A stretch of 64,000 bases of DNA from Desulfobacterales bacterium (GTDB lineage: Bacteria > Desulfobacterota > Desulfobacteria > Desulfobacterales > JAFDDL01). The stretch spans positions 62,001 through 126,000 of the forward strand of contig JAVEYW010000009.1 of assembly GCA_034003325.1 (NCBI GenBank). Reading direction: 5' to 3'. Each line of letters begins with the position of its first letter. The stretch's first letter is position 1. This document shows positions 9,432-20,073 of this stretch, one piece after another. Under the pieces are notes generated by a model. That model ran no database searches. It was not told where the DNA came from and worked only from the letters and a program-made list of their open reading frames with translations. The translations under genes and the position numbers were made by a program.

Positions 9432-11957
9432 ATGCTCGGTACATGGTTAACCAAGATTTTCGGAAGCAAAAACGAACGGGAAATTCGAAAAATCCAGCCC
9501 TTAGTGGATGAAATCAATGCCATAGAGCCTCGCATGAAGGCCCTGAGCGACGATGAATTGAAAGCTCAGACCGGTGCCTTCCAAGAAAAGTTGGCTCAGG
9601 GAGCCACCTTTGAGGACATTCTTCCCGAGGCGTTTGCAACGGTTCGCGAGGCTTCTGTTCGAACCCTTCAGATGCGTCATTTCGATGTGCAGCTCATCGG
9701 CGGCATCGTGTTGCATCGCGGTAAAATCGCCGAAATGAAAACCGGTGAAGGAAAGACCCTGGTGGCCACCCTGCCGGCCTATTTGAACGCCCTGACCGGA
9801 AAAGGCGTTCACATTATTACCGTGAATGATTACCTCGCCAGCCGCGATACGGAATGGATGGGCAAGATTCACCAGTTTTTAGGGCTTTCCGTGGGCTGCA
9901 TTCGTCATGCGCTGACCGATAAGGAAAGAAAAACCGCCTACGGTGCAGACATTACCTATGGCACCAACAATGAGTTCGGATTCGATTATCTGCGAGATAA
10001 TATGAAGTTTGACCGGGAATCCCTGGTTCAACGGCCGCTTCATTACGCCATTGTGGACGAGGTGGACAGTATTTTGGTAGATGAAGCCAGAACGCCGCTG
10101 ATTATTTCCGGTCCGGCCGAGAAATCGACCAGCCTCTATTATGAGGTCAATGGATTGATTCCCAAGCTGAAAAAAGAGCGGGATTATACGATTGATGAAA
10201 AGGCAAAGTCGGTCGTGCTGACGGAAGAGGGCGTCTCCACGGCGGAAAAATTGCTCAATGTGGAGAACCTTTATGATCCCAAACAAATCGATTTGCTGCA
10301 CCATGTGAATCAGGCATTAAAGGCCCACAGTCTGTTTAAGCGGGATGTGGATTATATCGTCAAGGACGGAGAGGTGATCATTGTCGATGAGTTTACCGGG
10401 CGGCTGATGCCGGGCCGCCGGTATTCCGAAGGGCTTCATCAGGCGCTGGAAGCTAAGGAAGATGTCAAAATCGAGAACGAAAATCAGACGCTTGCCACCA
10501 TAACCTTTCAAAACTACTTTCGCATGTACGAAAAACTGGCCGGAATGACCGGTACGGCCGACACGGAAGCTGCGGAATTTAAGAAAATTTATAATCTGGA
10601 TGTGGCGGTCATACCGACCCATCGCCCGATGATTCGAAGAGACATGCCGGATGTGATTTACAAGACCCGACGGGAAAAGTTCGAGGCGGCGCTCGAGGAA
10701 ATCATCGAGAAAAACAAAAAAGGCCAACCCGTACTCGTGGGGACGGTCTCCATCGATGTGTCTGAGAGTTTCAGTGAAAAGCTTAAAAAACGCGGGGTCA
10801 AGCACACGGTCTTAAATGCCAAGATTCATGAAAAAGAGGCCGAAATTATCGCTATGGCCGGGCAGAAAGGTGCGGTGACGATTTCCACGAACATGGCCGG
10901 CCGGGGTACCGACATCGTGCTGGGGGAAGGCGTCGTCGAATTGGGCGGCCTGCATATTGTCGGCACGGAACGTCATGAGAGCCGCCGGATTGATAACCAG
11001 TTGCGCGGCCGATCGGGCCGGCAGGGTGATCCCGGGTCTTCCCGCTTTTTTCTTTCCCTTGAAGACGACCTGCTCCGTATTTTCGGCGGGGAGCGCATTA
11101 CCGGGTTTATGGAGCGATTGGGCATGGAGGAAGGTGAGCCTATCGAGCATACGCTGATCAGCCGCGCCATTGAAAATGCGCAGGCCAAGGTGGAAGGCCA
11201 TAATTTTGAAATTCGAAAACAACTGCTGGAATATGACGACGTCATGAATCAGCAGCGGGAAGTGATATACCGGCAGCGCCGGGAAGCCCTGGAAGGTAAG
11301 AACCTTTATCCCGTGGTTCAGGAACTGATTGAAGAGAAAGCCGAAGAGATCGCAGACCTATTCGCCGAGGAACGACGGCTGCCGGATGAGTGGGATTTTC
11401 AGGGCCTTAGTGATGCCGTTTATAAACAGTTTTCATTTCGCATGGATAAACCGGATGCGGATACGCTGGACGGCCTGAACCGGGAGGGGCTGGCCCAGTG
11501 GATCGCAGAGCGGGCACTGGCGGTGTATGAAGAAAAAGCCAACGCGATCAGTCCGGATGCCTATCGGCAGATGGAACGAATCGTCATGTTGCAGACGGTG
11601 GACAATTTGTGGAAGGATCACCTGCTGAGCATGGATCACCTAAAGGAGGGCATCGGCCTTCGGGGCTATGCCCAACAAAATCCGCTTTTGATATACAAAA
11701 AAGAAGGTTTTGAAATGTTTCAGGATATGATCGCGAGAATCAAAGAAGAGGCGTTGGCGATCATGTTCCGGGTTCAACTGGAAGAACCCCGGCAATTGGA
11801 AGCCATCGAGAAACCCAAGATGCAACCCCTCATTTTTTCTCATGGCGATGGTGCACAAAAGAAAAAGCCGGTGAAACGGGAGGATAACAAGGTGGGCCGG
11901 AATTCGCCTTGTCCGTGTGGCAGTGGTCTAAAATTTAAAAAATGCTGCGGCCGATAA
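9432..11957 (+). CDS. secA: Preprotein translocase ATPase SecA
   Basis: Motor ATPase that drives unfolded preproteins through SecYEG. It has 841 residues. Walker A is MKTGEGKT (residues 102-109), the DEAD-type motif lies in VDEVDS, and the crosslinking domain lies between the nucleotide-binding halves. The C-terminal SEC-C zinc motif is intact ([13 protein letters not shown], last ~20 residues), which fits SecB or membrane contact. A strong ribosome site (CAGGAGG) precedes the ATG. It is a single-gene unit here. Confidence 0.98.
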   Translation: MLGTWLTKIFGSKNEREIRKIQPLVDEINAIEPRMKALSDDELKAQTGAFQEKLAQGATFEDILPEAFATVREASVRTLQMRHFDVQLIGGIVLHRGKIAEMKTGEGKTLVATLPAYLNALTGKGVHIITVNDYLASRDTEWMGKIHQFLGLSVGCIRHALTDKERKTAYGADITYGTNNEFGFDYLRDNMKFDRESLVQRPLHYAIVDEVDSILVDEARTPLIISGPAEKSTSLYYEVNGLIPKLKKERDYTIDEKAKSVVLTEEGVSTAEKLLNVENLYDPKQIDLLHHVNQALKAHSLFKRDVDYIVKDGEVIIVDEFTGRLMPGRRYSEGLHQALEAKEDVKIENENQTLATITFQNYFRMYEKLAGMTGTADTEAAEFKKIYNLDVAVIPTHRPMIRRDMPDVIYKTRREKFEAALEEIIEKNKKGQPVLVGTVSIDVSESFSEKLKKRGVKHTVLNAKIHEKEAEIIAMAGQKGAVTISTNMAGRGTDIVLGEGVVELGGLHIVGTERHESRRIDNQLRGRSGRQGDPGSSRFFLSLEDDLLRIFGGERITGFMERLGMEEGEPIEHTLISRAIENAQAKVEGHNFEIRKQLLEYDDVMNQQREVIYRQRREALEGKNLYPVVQELIEEKAEEIADLFAEERRLPDEWDFQGLSDAVYKQFSFRMDKPDADTLDGLNREGLAQWIAERALAVYEEKANAISPDAYRQMERIVMLQTVDNLWKDHLLSMDHLKEGIGLRGYAQQNPLLIYKKEGFEMFQDMIARIKEEALAIMFRVQLEEPRQLEAIEKPKMQPLIFSHGDGAQKKKPVKREDNKVGRNSPCPCGSGLKFKKCCGR

Positions 11958-12015
11958 CTGCAGAACCGTTTTTTTTGGGGATTATTAGTGAAAATAGATG
12001 AATGAACAAGAACTC

Positions 12016-12045
12016 TTTACAAGCAGCGCGCAGGATGCTTATAAT
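12016..12045 (+). promoter_or_regulatory. Candidate sigma-70 promoter for clpS-clpA
   Basis: TTTACA and TATAAT are separated by 18 bases, about 80 bases before the clpS start. This is one of the best-looking -35/-10 pairs in the window. The call is by eye only. Confidence 0.5.
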
Positions 12046-12125
12046 CCAAATATATGGCCTTACGGCCAAGTTGGTGGGTTGAATGATGGAAAACAATCCC
12101 TCGCCGATAGGGGAGGGCGTTTATA

Positions 12126-12440
12126 ATGAATGAGCATAAGACACACACGCTCGAAGACATTGAAACCCTAACCCGGGAGCGTGTTGAAGAGCCGCGGTTG
12201 TATAAAGTTCTGCTTCACAATGATGATTATACGACGATGGAGTTTGTGGTTGATATTTTGATGAATGTGTTTCACAAGTCCCAAGAGGATGCGGTGCTGA
12301 TAATGCTGAATGTACATAAGCAGGGAATCGGTCTTTGCGGCATTTACACATTCGACGTGGCTGAGACCAAAGTGGATTTGGTTCACAGCTTGGCTCGGTC
12401 GAACGGGTTCCCCTTAAAATGCACCATGGAGGACAGTTGA
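12126..12440 (+). CDS. clpS: ATP-dependent Clp protease adaptor ClpS
   Basis: Adaptor that delivers N-degron substrates to ClpAP. It has 104 residues with the core block LYKVLLHNDDYTTMEFVVDIL and the downstream helix region (VHKQGIGLCGIYTFDVAETK) that forms the N-end-rule pocket. The clpA start lies one base after its stop, so the two are co-expressed. Confidence 0.95.
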   Translation: MNEHKTHTLEDIETLTRERVEEPRLYKVLLHNDDYTTMEFVVDILMNVFHKSQEDAVLIMLNVHKQGIGLCGIYTFDVAETKVDLVHSLARSNGFPLKCTMEDS

Positions 12441-12441
12441 T

Positions 12442-14712
12442 ATGATCAGTAAGGAACTTAGCGCGACACTTGGATTCGCGGTAAGAGAAGCAAAGCGAAG
12501 GCGCCATGAATACGTGTCGGTCGAACATGTCCTGTTTGCCATTCTTCATGATAATGACGGCATCGAAATCGTTGAAAATTGCGGGGGGGACTCCGAGCTT
12601 CTCAAAATTGCGCTCGAAAAGTTTTTTAATGAAAAAATGGAAGTTATTCCGGAAGGTAAAGAATATGTGTTGCAGCAAACCATCGGTTTTCAGCGGGTCA
12701 TTCAACGGGCGGTCAATCATGTCCGGTCCGCTGAAAAGCAGGAAGTGAGCATCAGCGATATTCTGGCCTCCATCTTTCTTGAAAAAGATTCGCACGCATC
12801 CTATTTTTTGTCGGAACAGGGAATTACCCGGCTGGATGTCCTGACCTATATTTCCCATAATGCAACGAGCCCCATTTTGATAGAACCACCGGATAATCAA
12901 TCCAAAAATGCAAAGCCGGACCGGAAAAAGAAGGATGACCCCCTGGCGCTCTACACCATGGAGCTGGTGGCGCGGGCAATGGTCGGCAAGCTTGATCCGC
13001 TGATCGGCCGTGAGCCTGAACTCGAGCGCACGGTTCAGGTGCTGTGCCGCCGGCGCAAGAACAACCCGGTGTTTGTGGGAGATCCGGGCGTCGGTAAAAC
13101 GGCCATGGCGGAAGGGTTGGCCATTAAGATTGCCGAAGGGGATGTGCCGAATCTGTTAAGGGATGTGCGAATATATTCCCTGGATTTGGGCGCACTGCTT
13201 GCGGGAACCAAGTTTCGCGGTGATTTTGAGCAACGGCTGAAGGATGTGATTGCTGCGCTGAAAAGCCGAAAAGATGCGGTGCTCTTTATCGATGAGATTC
13301 ACACCATTGTCGGGGCCGGCGCAACCAGTTCCGGGTCGATGGATGCCTCCAATATTCTTAAGCCGGCCCTGGCGTCCGGGGATATTCGGTGCATCGGATC
13401 CACCACTTATGAAGAATTTAAAAATCATTTTGAAAAAGACCGGGCGTTTTCAAGGCGTTTTGAGAAAATTGAGATCACCGAACCGAGCATTACCGAGTCC
13501 GTTCAGATTTTAAAGGGGTTGCGAAGTGCTTATGAATCCTATCATCAAATCGTTTATTCGGATTCGGCCTTAAAGGCGGCGGTCGAGCTTTCCGCCAAGC
13601 ATTTGAATGATCGCTATCTGCCCGATAAGGCGATTGATGTAATTGATGAAGCAGGGGCTTATATTCGGCTGACCGGCGCCGGCCGCCGAAAACGAATTCA
13701 TCCGAGCGACATTGAGAAAATCGTGTCGAAAATGGCCAGAATTCCGGCCCGGAGTGTGTCCAGTTCGGATCGTGTGAAGCTGACGACGCTGGGGGATCGG
13801 CTAAAGGAAGTGGTTTTCGGCCAGGATGAAGCCATTCACGCGCTGGTTACGGCCATTAAACGATCCCGGGCCGGCCTGGGGGCGCCCGGAAAACCGGTCG
13901 GCTCCTTTCTCTTTACGGGTCCCACGGGCGTCGGCAAGACCGAGGTGGCCAAACAGTTGGCCTTTGCCATGGGTGTTGAATTCATACGATTCGACATGAG
14001 CGAATACATGGAAAAACATGCGGTGGCCAGACTGATCGGTGCGCCTCCCGGATATATCGGATTTGACCAGGGAGGGCTCTTGACCGACGGCATTCGAAAA
14101 CATCCTTACAGTGTATTGCTCATGGATGAAATCGAAAAAGCCCATCAGGATATGTATAATATTTTGCTTCAGGTGATGGATCATGCCACCCTGACCGACA
14201 ATAACGGCAAGAAAGCAGACTTCAGGAACGTCATTATTATTATGACGTCCAATGCAGGCGCCCGGGAAATGAGCACCCAGAGTATCGGGTTTCGGGAAGT
14301 GACCGGTGATCCGGCCGCCAAGGGGAAAAAAGCGATCGAGGAGTTTTTCAGCCCCGAGTTCAGAAACCGTCTGGATGCCACCATCTCCTTTCATTCACTG
14401 AATGTGGATATCATGAAGCGGATCGTGGACAAGTTTATTGCCGAAATCAACGATCAACTGTTGAACCGAAAGATTACGCTGACGCTTTCCGATAGTGCGC
14501 GCTCCTGGTTGGCGGAAAAGGGTCATGATGCCGTCTTCGGTGCGCGCCCCTTAGCACGACTGATGCAGACGGAGATTAAGGATAAAATTGCGGACGAGAT
14601 TCTTTTCGGAAAAATCGATAAGGGTGGAGAGATAACGGTGGACTGGATGGATGGATCACTTTTGTTTTCCTATCATGGTGCGACTACCGGCGTGACTGAA
14701 ACAATTCAATAA
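12442..14712 (+). CDS. clpA: ATP-dependent Clp protease ATP-binding subunit ClpA
   Basis: Hexameric AAA+ unfoldase that feeds substrates to ClpP. It has 756 residues: an N-domain of about 145 residues, a first ATPase module with GDPGVGKT and a second with GPTGVGKTE. The ClpP-contact loop region follows the second Walker A. It is directly preceded by clpS. ClpP is not in the window. Confidence 0.96.
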   Translation: MISKELSATLGFAVREAKRRRHEYVSVEHVLFAILHDNDGIEIVENCGGDSELLKIALEKFFNEKMEVIPEGKEYVLQQTIGFQRVIQRAVNHVRSAEKQEVSISDILASIFLEKDSHASYFLSEQGITRLDVLTYISHNATSPILIEPPDNQSKNAKPDRKKKDDPLALYTMELVARAMVGKLDPLIGREPELERTVQVLCRRRKNNPVFVGDPGVGKTAMAEGLAIKIAEGDVPNLLRDVRIYSLDLGALLAGTKFRGDFEQRLKDVIAALKSRKDAVLFIDEIHTIVGAGATSSGSMDASNILKPALASGDIRCIGSTTYEEFKNHFEKDRAFSRRFEKIEITEPSITESVQILKGLRSAYESYHQIVYSDSALKAAVELSAKHLNDRYLPDKAIDVIDEAGAYIRLTGAGRRKRIHPSDIEKIVSKMARIPARSVSSSDRVKLTTLGDRLKEVVFGQDEAIHALVTAIKRSRAGLGAPGKPVGSFLFTGPTGVGKTEVAKQLAFAMGVEFIRFDMSEYMEKHAVARLIGAPPGYIGFDQGGLLTDGIRKHPYSVLLMDEIEKAHQDMYNILLQVMDHATLTDNNGKKADFRNVIIIMTSNAGAREMSTQSIGFREVTGDPAAKGKKAIEEFFSPEFRNRLDATISFHSLNVDIMKRIVDKFIAEINDQLLNRKITLTLSDSARSWLAEKGHDAVFGARPLARLMQTEIKDKIADEILFGKIDKGGEITVDWMDGSLLFSYHGATTGVTETIQ

Positions 14713-14796
14713 CCGCGGTCGATCATCATGCAGCAAGTGATGGATCAATCGGAACAGTTGCACGGAAATTTGATTTAACCCTTAATTGCCATTAGG

Positions 14797-14962
14797 TAAA
14801 CCCCCGGCTATGCCGGGGGACTCACCAGTGTTTGACATTTACGGGACCAAATGAAAAGCTTCTCCGGATGTGAACCGTTCAACGTCACAAAGGAGAGGCT
14901 TTCAATGAACAGCGATTTAAGCTTAAAACCACAGCCGGTGGGAATTCAACATAAAAACAACT
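14797..14962 (+). mobile_element. Decayed end of an IS200/IS605-type element
   Basis: A perfect hairpin (cccccggctatgccggggg, 14803-14821) is followed by a leader and a ribosome site (aaaggagagg). Next comes an ATG whose first ~18 codons resemble the start of an IS200 TnpA (an N-terminal SL..H..WN..Y pattern, degraded). The frame stops after MNSDLSLKPQPVGIQHKNN, with no catalytic HUH or tyrosine motif. I read it as a 5' remnant. The resemblance comes from memory of the family and not from a search. Confidence 0.45.
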
Positions 14963-15017
14963 GAAAGCAGCCGGATTAGTCTAGTTGAATGAAGATTCCG
15001 GCGGTTAGTGCATTATT

Positions 15018-15050
15018 CTGAATTCTGACTCCTGAATTCTGTATTCCTGA
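15018..15050. repeat. Short tandem ctgaattct repeat
   Basis: Two close copies of a ctgaattctg unit are followed by a third degenerate unit between the IS200-like remnant and the ATPase fragment. This may mark a deletion or rearrangement point. Confidence 0.35.
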
Positions 15051-15057
15051 GTAGTGA

Positions 15058-15303
15058 CAAAGTGCAATCCATATCGCACGCAATTTCGATGAGGCCAACG
15101 ATTTAGATCATCGGGTATGGCCGTATTTGAAACGAATCATAGACGCGCAGGTGCTCATCGTCCTTGCCGGACTCCCAAAGGTCAGCACCTTTCTCACCAG
15201 TGAGCATCCCGATATCCTCAGTCGCTTGAAAACCCGGGTCCTGCACCCGATCGGAATGGAAGATTTTATCCTCGAATACAATTCATATCGCCTACCAAAT
15301 TGA
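15058..15303 (+). pseudogene. Fragment of a transposition-type AAA ATPase (ExeA/TniB-like)
   Basis: The frame is open from after a stop at 15055 to TGA at 15301-15303 (~81 codons) with no proper start. It reads as the central-to-late part of an AAA ATPase: DEANDLDHRVWPYLKRIID, then VLIVLAGLPKVSTFL, then ILSRLKTRVLHPIGMEDFI. These fit the Walker B/sensor region and the arginine-containing segment of ExeA/TniB/Orc1-like ATPases. The P-loop is absent. With the neighbouring IS200-like end, it suggests a graveyard of mobile DNA. Confidence 0.5.
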
Positions 15304-15447
15304 AATATTATTACCCGCACTACATTGGGAAAAAAAGTAAATAAAAAACTATGGAATTAAGTTCATAATAATGATTAACGGAAATGGAAGTTTTTTGTAA
15401 AATCAAATAATATAAATAAGTTATTATTTTTAAAGTTAGAGGAAAAT
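15304..15447. other. AT-rich non-coding stretch
   Basis: Markedly AT-rich compared with its neighbours and with no open frame of note. It lies directly upstream of the sigma-54 promoter and could carry activator-binding sites; none was identified. Confidence 0.4.
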
Positions 15448-15464
15448 GTGGCACTAAAATTGCT
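15448..15464 (+). promoter_or_regulatory. Sigma-54 promoter upstream of the secreted TSP3/dockerin-like protein
   Basis: The sequence is gTGGCACtaaaaTTGCT. The GG and GC elements are separated by exactly 10 bases, as required for sigma-54. It matches the TGGCAC-N5-TTGC consensus at every key position. The gene start at 15707 lies about 240 bases downstream, so the leader is long. Confidence 0.8.
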
Positions 15465-15706
15465 GTTAAGCTAAAGTATCATTCAGGAACATCTCGGTTT
15501 ATTGGCAAAAATAACAAACCGATAGCGGGATGGGAAAAGTTCAAAAAGATGTGAAACTTGGTTTTGAACCATAAGGGGTTTTGATTGGAGGTGATAAAGA
15601 AAAACCGGGGATGAATGTGTTTATTGGTTCTATCAGTTTAACTTAGACAAGGGGATCTAAGTTTTTTGCACAGGTAACAGGGGGATAAAAGAAAGGGGAA
15701 CGAAAT

Positions 15707-17347
15707 ATGAAAATAAAAAATTGTTTTTTAACTATGTTAGTAATCGTCCTGTGTCTCGGCATGACGATGCCGGCCATGGGAGCCACCCCGTTTGGGTTGG
15801 ACATCAATGACGCTATCGATGACGGTTTGGACTATTTGCGAAATGCAACGGTTTTTACCAATGCCAGCAGCACCTATGCGCAAGCCAGGGGGTTGTGTTT
15901 ACTGGCGCTTCTGGAGAAACGGGCAAGCGCGGATTTTGATGCCGATGTGCTGGGGTATGACCATTCATCCCCTGCGGATAAATTGCTCGCCGAGGCGGCC
16001 GTCAAGCTGATTCTTGAGAACACATCTTATGGTGTGGCGAGAAATGGTTTTTATTCCTACTACCATGGCCAGAACATGATGGCTTTATCTCTCTACGCCC
16101 GAACCGGCGGGCCGTTGCCCCCGGGGTATGTGGGACCCTATACCTTGCGATCCGCCATTGATGAAATGGTTGATGAAACCATTGCCGCGCAGACACCAGG
16201 AGTTCCCAGCAACTTGAACAGCGCCGGATATTGGGGTTATTCCGGTAACGGGTCTGATTCATCCACAACACAATTTTCCGTTGCCGGGTTGGCCGCCGCC
16301 AAAGCGTATTATTTGGATATGGGCGATCCGGGAGGCCGAGTGGCTCAAATCGATGCCACGCTTGACCGAACAAGAGCCGCTTATGCAGCGAATCAGAGAG
16401 CCGACGGTGGACATGGCTATCAAAGAACCGGTTATAATAGCAGCTACCAGCAAACCGCATCGGCGTTGTGGTGTAGCATGCTCGGGGGTGCCAGCCTCAA
16501 TAACCTTGCAGTACAAGGGTATTTAAACTGGCAATATCAGAATTATAATTATCAAACCATTTATGCCGCCTACAATTCCTGGCCAGCTTCCTATTACTAC
16601 TATCTATGGTCATCCTCCAAGGCGTACACGCTGATTGAGGATTCCGGTGTCGCCCCCGAGGTCGGAAATCTGACGACCACTGACCTTGGGACGTTACCAA
16701 ACGCGCCTATCAGTTTGGACCGCGCGGATTATCGGCTGGCGCATCGAAATCCCTTGACGGATTTGCCGGCGCGTGGCGGCGGGGTCGCCGGCAAATACAG
16801 CGATGAAACACCACGCTGGTATTACGACTATGCTTATTCCCTGATGACCCAGCAGGCCGCTGATGGCAGATTTACAGCCGTTTCGGTCCGTAACAATGGG
16901 CTTACCGCATATAGCCATGGTGTATGGAATACTTACAGCGCTCAGTCTTATGCCATCCTTGTACTTGAGCGCTCTTTGGGCGGCGCCTGCCTGGATTCGG
17001 ATACTGATGGCGTTTGCGATGATGTAGACAACTGCGTGCAGGTAGCAAATCCCAACCAGGAAGATGCGGATGGAGACGGTGTGGGCGATGCCTGCGACAA
17101 TTGTCCCGAGGTTGCCAATCCGGATCAATTGGACTCCGATGGAGACGGCGTGGGCGATGCCTGTGCACCTTTTGTGGCGATCTGTGATGTGGACGGTGAC
17201 GGCGACATTGATCGAGCGGATACGAATGCGATCTTAAGCAGTAGAAACCAGCCGGCGAGCGGTCCGGATGATCCGATGGATGCGGACGGCGACGGTATCA
17301 TCACCCTTAAAGACGTCAAGCTCTGTATCCGCCTGTACACCAATTAA
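15707..17347 (+). CDS. Secreted terpene-cyclase-fold repeat protein with thrombospondin type 3 and dockerin-like C-terminus
   Basis: A 546-residue exported protein with a signal peptide at residues 1-25 (ends MPAMGA). Residues ~35-420 are helical repeats of the prenyltransferase/squalene-cyclase type, with blocks such as [13 protein letters not shown] and tyrosine-rich stretches. No DXDD cyclase acid motif is seen, so catalysis is doubtful. Two thrombospondin type 3 calcium repeats follow (~427-485; [14 protein letters not shown], then [11 protein letters not shown]). The last ~55 residues form a pair of EF-hand-like loops ([16 protein letters not shown] and [14 protein letters not shown]) like a type I dockerin. 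It is probably a calcium-stabilised cell-surface or extracellular protein. It is preceded by a sigma-54 promoter and followed by a PEP-CTERM gene. Function unknown. Confidence 0.85.
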   Translation: MKIKNCFLTMLVIVLCLGMTMPAMGATPFGLDINDAIDDGLDYLRNATVFTNASSTYAQARGLCLLALLEKRASADFDADVLGYDHSSPADKLLAEAAVKLILENTSYGVARNGFYSYYHGQNMMALSLYARTGGPLPPGYVGPYTLRSAIDEMVDETIAAQTPGVPSNLNSAGYWGYSGNGSDSSTTQFSVAGLAAAKAYYLDMGDPGGRVAQIDATLDRTRAAYAANQRADGGHGYQRTGYNSSYQQTASALWCSMLGGASLNNLAVQGYLNWQYQNYNYQTIYAAYNSWPASYYYYLWSSSKAYTLIEDSGVAPEVGNLTTTDLGTLPNAPISLDRADYRLAHRNPLTDLPARGGGVAGKYSDETPRWYYDYAYSLMTQQAADGRFTAVSVRNNGLTAYSHGVWNTYSAQSYAILVLERSLGGACLDSDTDGVCDDVDNCVQVANPNQEDADGDGVGDACDNCPEVANPDQLDSDGDGVGDACAPFVAICDVDGDGDIDRADTNAILSSRNQPASGPDDPMDADGDGIITLKDVKLCIRLYTN

Positions 17348-17358
17348 AACCGCTTAAC

Positions 17359-17410
17359 CACGGCCGCAAATCGATTTCGCTCAGCATGACGGGATTAATT
17401 TGCGGCCGTG
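17359..17410. repeat. Inverted repeat between the TSP3 and PEP-CTERM genes
   Basis: A perfect 13-base arm cacggccgcaaat (17359-17371) pairs with atttgcggccgtg (17398-17410) around a 26-base loop. There is no T-run, so it is not a standard terminator. It may attenuate or protect the transcript between the two genes. Confidence 0.6.
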
Positions 17411-17459
17411 CAAAGATAAGCAATAACGCAACAAACGGAATCAGGAGGTATAAAATCAT

Positions 17460-18158
17460 ATGAAAAAACTAAGCATGGTATTATTAACGTTGTTTTTAGT
17501 CATCGGGTTATCCGGCACGGGTAATGCGGCACTGATGGGGGATTTGTTGAACGGCACTTCAATCACGGTCGGGGATAAGCTTTTTGATAATTGGGCCATC
17601 GAGGTGCTGATTGATGACGCTGGTACTTTCGATCCGACGGGCATTGAAGTTATCGGGATTAATGATAACCCCTTAAACCCGGGGCTTAGCTTCTTATCAA
17701 ACGGCGCTTTTTATGTAGAAGATGGCGATTGGCTTGATATTGAAATCAGCTTTAAGGTGACCGTCCTGAATCCCTCTCTTTTCATCAATGGCGTTTCGCT
17801 TGAAATGACAGATGGCGTTATGACCAAGCTGGATGGTGGGCTCTTTGGCACCGTGGTAATCGGGGAGGATATAGGTACCACCGAAGGGGATAACGATCTA
17901 TCAGCTTTTGATCCATGGGTTGAGTGGGATCCGGAGTTCGGAATAGTTGCGCTTTCAGACGCCGTGAGTCTTGACCCGATATCAGAAATTTGGGTGCTGA
18001 AAGATATTTTTCTGACGAGTGAAGCAGGTGGTACCGTAAGCCTGGATGGTTTTCAGCAGCGTTTTTCGCAGACGCCGGTTCCCGAGCCGTCCACCATGTT
18101 GCTGCTGGGTTTCGGTTTGGTGGCGCTGGGAGGATATGTGAGAAGAAAAAGACAATAA
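17460..18158 (+). CDS. PEP-CTERM sorted secreted protein
   Basis: A 232-residue exported protein. It has a signal peptide (residues 1-24, ending GTGNAA). Its C-terminal sorting signal consists of PEPSTMLLLGFGLVALGG, a hydrophobic helix and the basic tail RRKRQ. Such tails are recognised by an exosortase that cleaves near the PEP motif. The body is beta-rich and acidic with no recognised domain. The ribosome site CAGGAGG lies just before the ATG. It may share the sigma-54 promoter of the gene before it, since I see no separate promoter in the 112-base gap. No exosortase is encoded in the window. Confidence 0.85.
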   Translation: MKKLSMVLLTLFLVIGLSGTGNAALMGDLLNGTSITVGDKLFDNWAIEVLIDDAGTFDPTGIEVIGINDNPLNPGLSFLSNGAFYVEDGDWLDIEISFKVTVLNPSLFINGVSLEMTDGVMTKLDGGLFGTVVIGEDIGTTEGDNDLSAFDPWVEWDPEFGIVALSDAVSLDPISEIWVLKDIFLTSEAGGTVSLDGFQQRFSQTPVPEPSTMLLLGFGLVALGGYVRRKRQ

Positions 18159-18192
18159 ATTCTTTTTGCAGCCAATTGCTACGATTTCAGAA

Positions 18193-18231
18193 GGGATGCG
18201 GTTGAAAATCCGCATCCCCTCTGGTTTTTTA
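18193..18231 (+). terminator. Intrinsic terminator after the PEP-CTERM gene
   Basis: A nine-base stem gggatgcgg/ccgcatccc (18193-18201 with 18210-18218) is followed by a T6 run at 18225-18230. It probably ends the two-gene sigma-54 unit. Confidence 0.8.
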
Positions 18232-18261
18232 AACAACGAATAAGGACCGCAATTTTCAGCC

Positions 18262-19050
18262 ATGACAAGCCATCAGCCTGCCCGATGCCGCCTATTAATT
18301 CAGATCTTGATGCTTTTAAGCGCCATTTCGCTTTTTTGTTTGCCGGCGCACAGGGGAAGCGCGAGTGCCTCCTCGCTTGGTATCGAAGTGAAAGGGACTC
18401 TTATCGATATTCAGGCGGACCATGTGCCGGTGATAGAAATCCTCAAATCCCTCTCCGACAAGACGGGCCTTGTGGTTGAAACGGGTGATCCGCTGGAAAA
18501 TCCGATTTCTCTTAAGCTGAAAGATATTTCTCTGGAAAAATGCCTTCAGCGGCTTCTGATTCATCAAAACTATGCCTTGACCTATGCGAAAACAGGTGAT
18601 GATTTTGTCCCCATCAGCGTCCGCATTATCGGAACCAGCCTTACGAAACGACTGGAACCGGAGCCGGCCGCCGCGGCTGAACCACCCCGCTCGCCCGATC
18701 CCGCCGTCGAAGCGCAGATGCCGCAGGATGATCATATGAAAAAATATCAAAAGTCCTGGTTTGCGATAGCGGTTGAGGATAGCGCTGGGCTGGCGGGACA
18801 GATCGATACCGAAACGCTTGAAGCGAATGATGCCGATATGCCGGGCCTGCGGATCAAGGCGATCGCGCCGGAGTCCCTCTTTTATATGATCGGTTTAAGG
18901 GAAGAGGACCATATTCAGGAGGTAAACGGCAAAGTCGTCAAAACCGCCAAAGAACTCATTGAAACCTTGCAGCGCGCTACGGGCGAAACGCTCGGCATGA
19001 TCCGAATTGCGCGGGCGGATAAAAATCCCATCTATATCGAGCTTCATTGA
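18262..19050 (+). CDS. Periplasmic STN-like and PDZ domain protein
   Basis: A 262-residue protein with an N-terminal hydrophobic export segment (~10-35). Residues ~45-115 look like a secretin/TonB short N-terminal (STN) domain (GTLIDIQADHVPVIEILKSL, then ISLEKCLQRLL). A proline- and alanine-rich linker follows. The C-terminal ~75 residues form a PDZ domain close to that of GspC (ESLFYMIGLREEDHIQEVNG). It may be an envelope scaffold related to type II secretion parts, but no secretion machinery is nearby. It lies after the terminator at 18193-18231, and no obvious promoter was seen. Confidence 0.75.
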   Translation: MTSHQPARCRLLIQILMLLSAISLFCLPAHRGSASASSLGIEVKGTLIDIQADHVPVIEILKSLSDKTGLVVETGDPLENPISLKLKDISLEKCLQRLLIHQNYALTYAKTGDDFVPISVRIIGTSLTKRLEPEPAAAAEPPRSPDPAVEAQMPQDDHMKKYQKSWFAIAVEDSAGLAGQIDTETLEANDADMPGLRIKAIAPESLFYMIGLREEDHIQEVNGKVVKTAKELIETLQRATGETLGMIRIARADKNPIYIELH

Positions 19051-19071
19051 CGTATTTTTTACAAAACGACA

Positions 19072-20073
19072 TTAGGATGCCTTGCGTGCCGATACGAGCC
19101 AGTGCGGCATGGGCGCGGGTAATGTCTGAACCGCTATTTGAACAAAGCCCGCGTCTGTAAGCCACTTTTTTAGCTCCAGGTCCGAAAATACCCACCCATT
19201 ATCAGTGGTAAGCGCCATATTTACGGCGAAAAGAGCGGAAAATTTGGGGGAGGTATGCGTGGCATCGGTCATGACATCCAATACGTGAATCAAGCCGCCG
19301 GGAATCAGCGCATCATGGGCCTTTTTAAGGATTTGTTGGATTGATTCAGGGGATTCCTGGTGCAGGACCCCTAAAATATTCACCACGTCATTATTCCCTG
19401 GAAACGCGCTCGTGTGATAATCTCCGGGCAGGGTGTGTACGCGACGGCTCATGCGTTGCAGCTCGATCAACTCTTCGGCAATTTTTACGATATCCGGCAG
19501 ATCCAGGACAGTACAGTCTAAATTGGGGTATGTCTGCGCGAGCAGGACAGAAAAAGTTCCGGGGCCGCCGCCTACATCCAATAGCCGTTTCCTGTCTTTG
19601 AGGTTCATCAGCGGTATCAGGGCTCGCCCCATCCACAGGGCCCTGGCATGCATCGACAGCACAAAGGTTCTCGTACGGCTTTCATTGGTGCCCAAATGAA
19701 GTTGCGGCTTTTCCACCGGATTGCCGGTTTTAACGAGTTGGGCGAGATTTCCCCAGGCGGCATAGACATCACGATTATACCGAATGGCTTCCGAAAGATC
19801 GCCCGGTTTGCCGGGCACGAGAAAGGTATTGCTAAGAGAGCTGTTTTGATACAATTCGCCCGTTTTTTCCAGAAGGCCCACAGCCACACAACCATCCATT
19901 ATCAGGCGGGTGCCGCGGGGGTTGAGGGAGAGTGCCTTTGCGAGCGTGTCAGCGGTGGCGGAATTCAATTCGGATAATTTGCTGAAGATGCCCAGATCTG
20001 AAGCGGTAAACAACACGCACGAATCATAAAAGACACTGGCCAACTCCAGAATTCGGCTGGGGTTTTGTGGCAT
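19072..20073 (-). CDS. SAM-dependent O-methyltransferase (hydroxyneurosporene/acetylserotonin type)
   Basis: A 333-residue methyltransferase. An N-terminal winged-helix dimerisation region (FTASDLGIFSKLSE, then NPRGTRLIMDGCVAVGLL) is followed by a SAM-binding domain with DVGGGPG at residues ~166-172 and an acidic loop (VLDLPDIV). I chose the ATG at 20073 because AAGGAG stands 5-10 bases before it. A longer frame to 20271 would run into the preceding gene. It is last in the set YdjY protein, terpene-cyclase-fold protein, methyltransferase. The substrate cannot be deduced. Confidence 0.8.
   Translation of the reverse strand: MPQNPSRILELASVFYDSCVLFTASDLGIFSKLSELNSATADTLAKALSLNPRGTRLIMDGCVAVGLLEKTGELYQNSSLSNTFLVPGKPGDLSEAIRYNRDVYAAWGNLAQLVKTGNPVEKPQLHLGTNESRTRTFVLSMHARALWMGRALIPLMNLKDRKRLLDVGGGPGTFSVLLAQTYPNLDCTVLDLPDIVKIAEELIELQRMSRRVHTLPGDYHTSAFPGNNDVVNILGVLHQESPESIQQILKKAHDALIPGGLIHVLDVMTDATHTSPKFSALFAVNMALTTDNGWVFSDLELKKWLTDAGFVQIAVQTLPAPMPHWLVSARKAS

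Noticed and set aside
12121..12900. Long minus-strand frame over clpS-clpA
   Set aside because: A shadow of clpS and clpA with no family resemblance.
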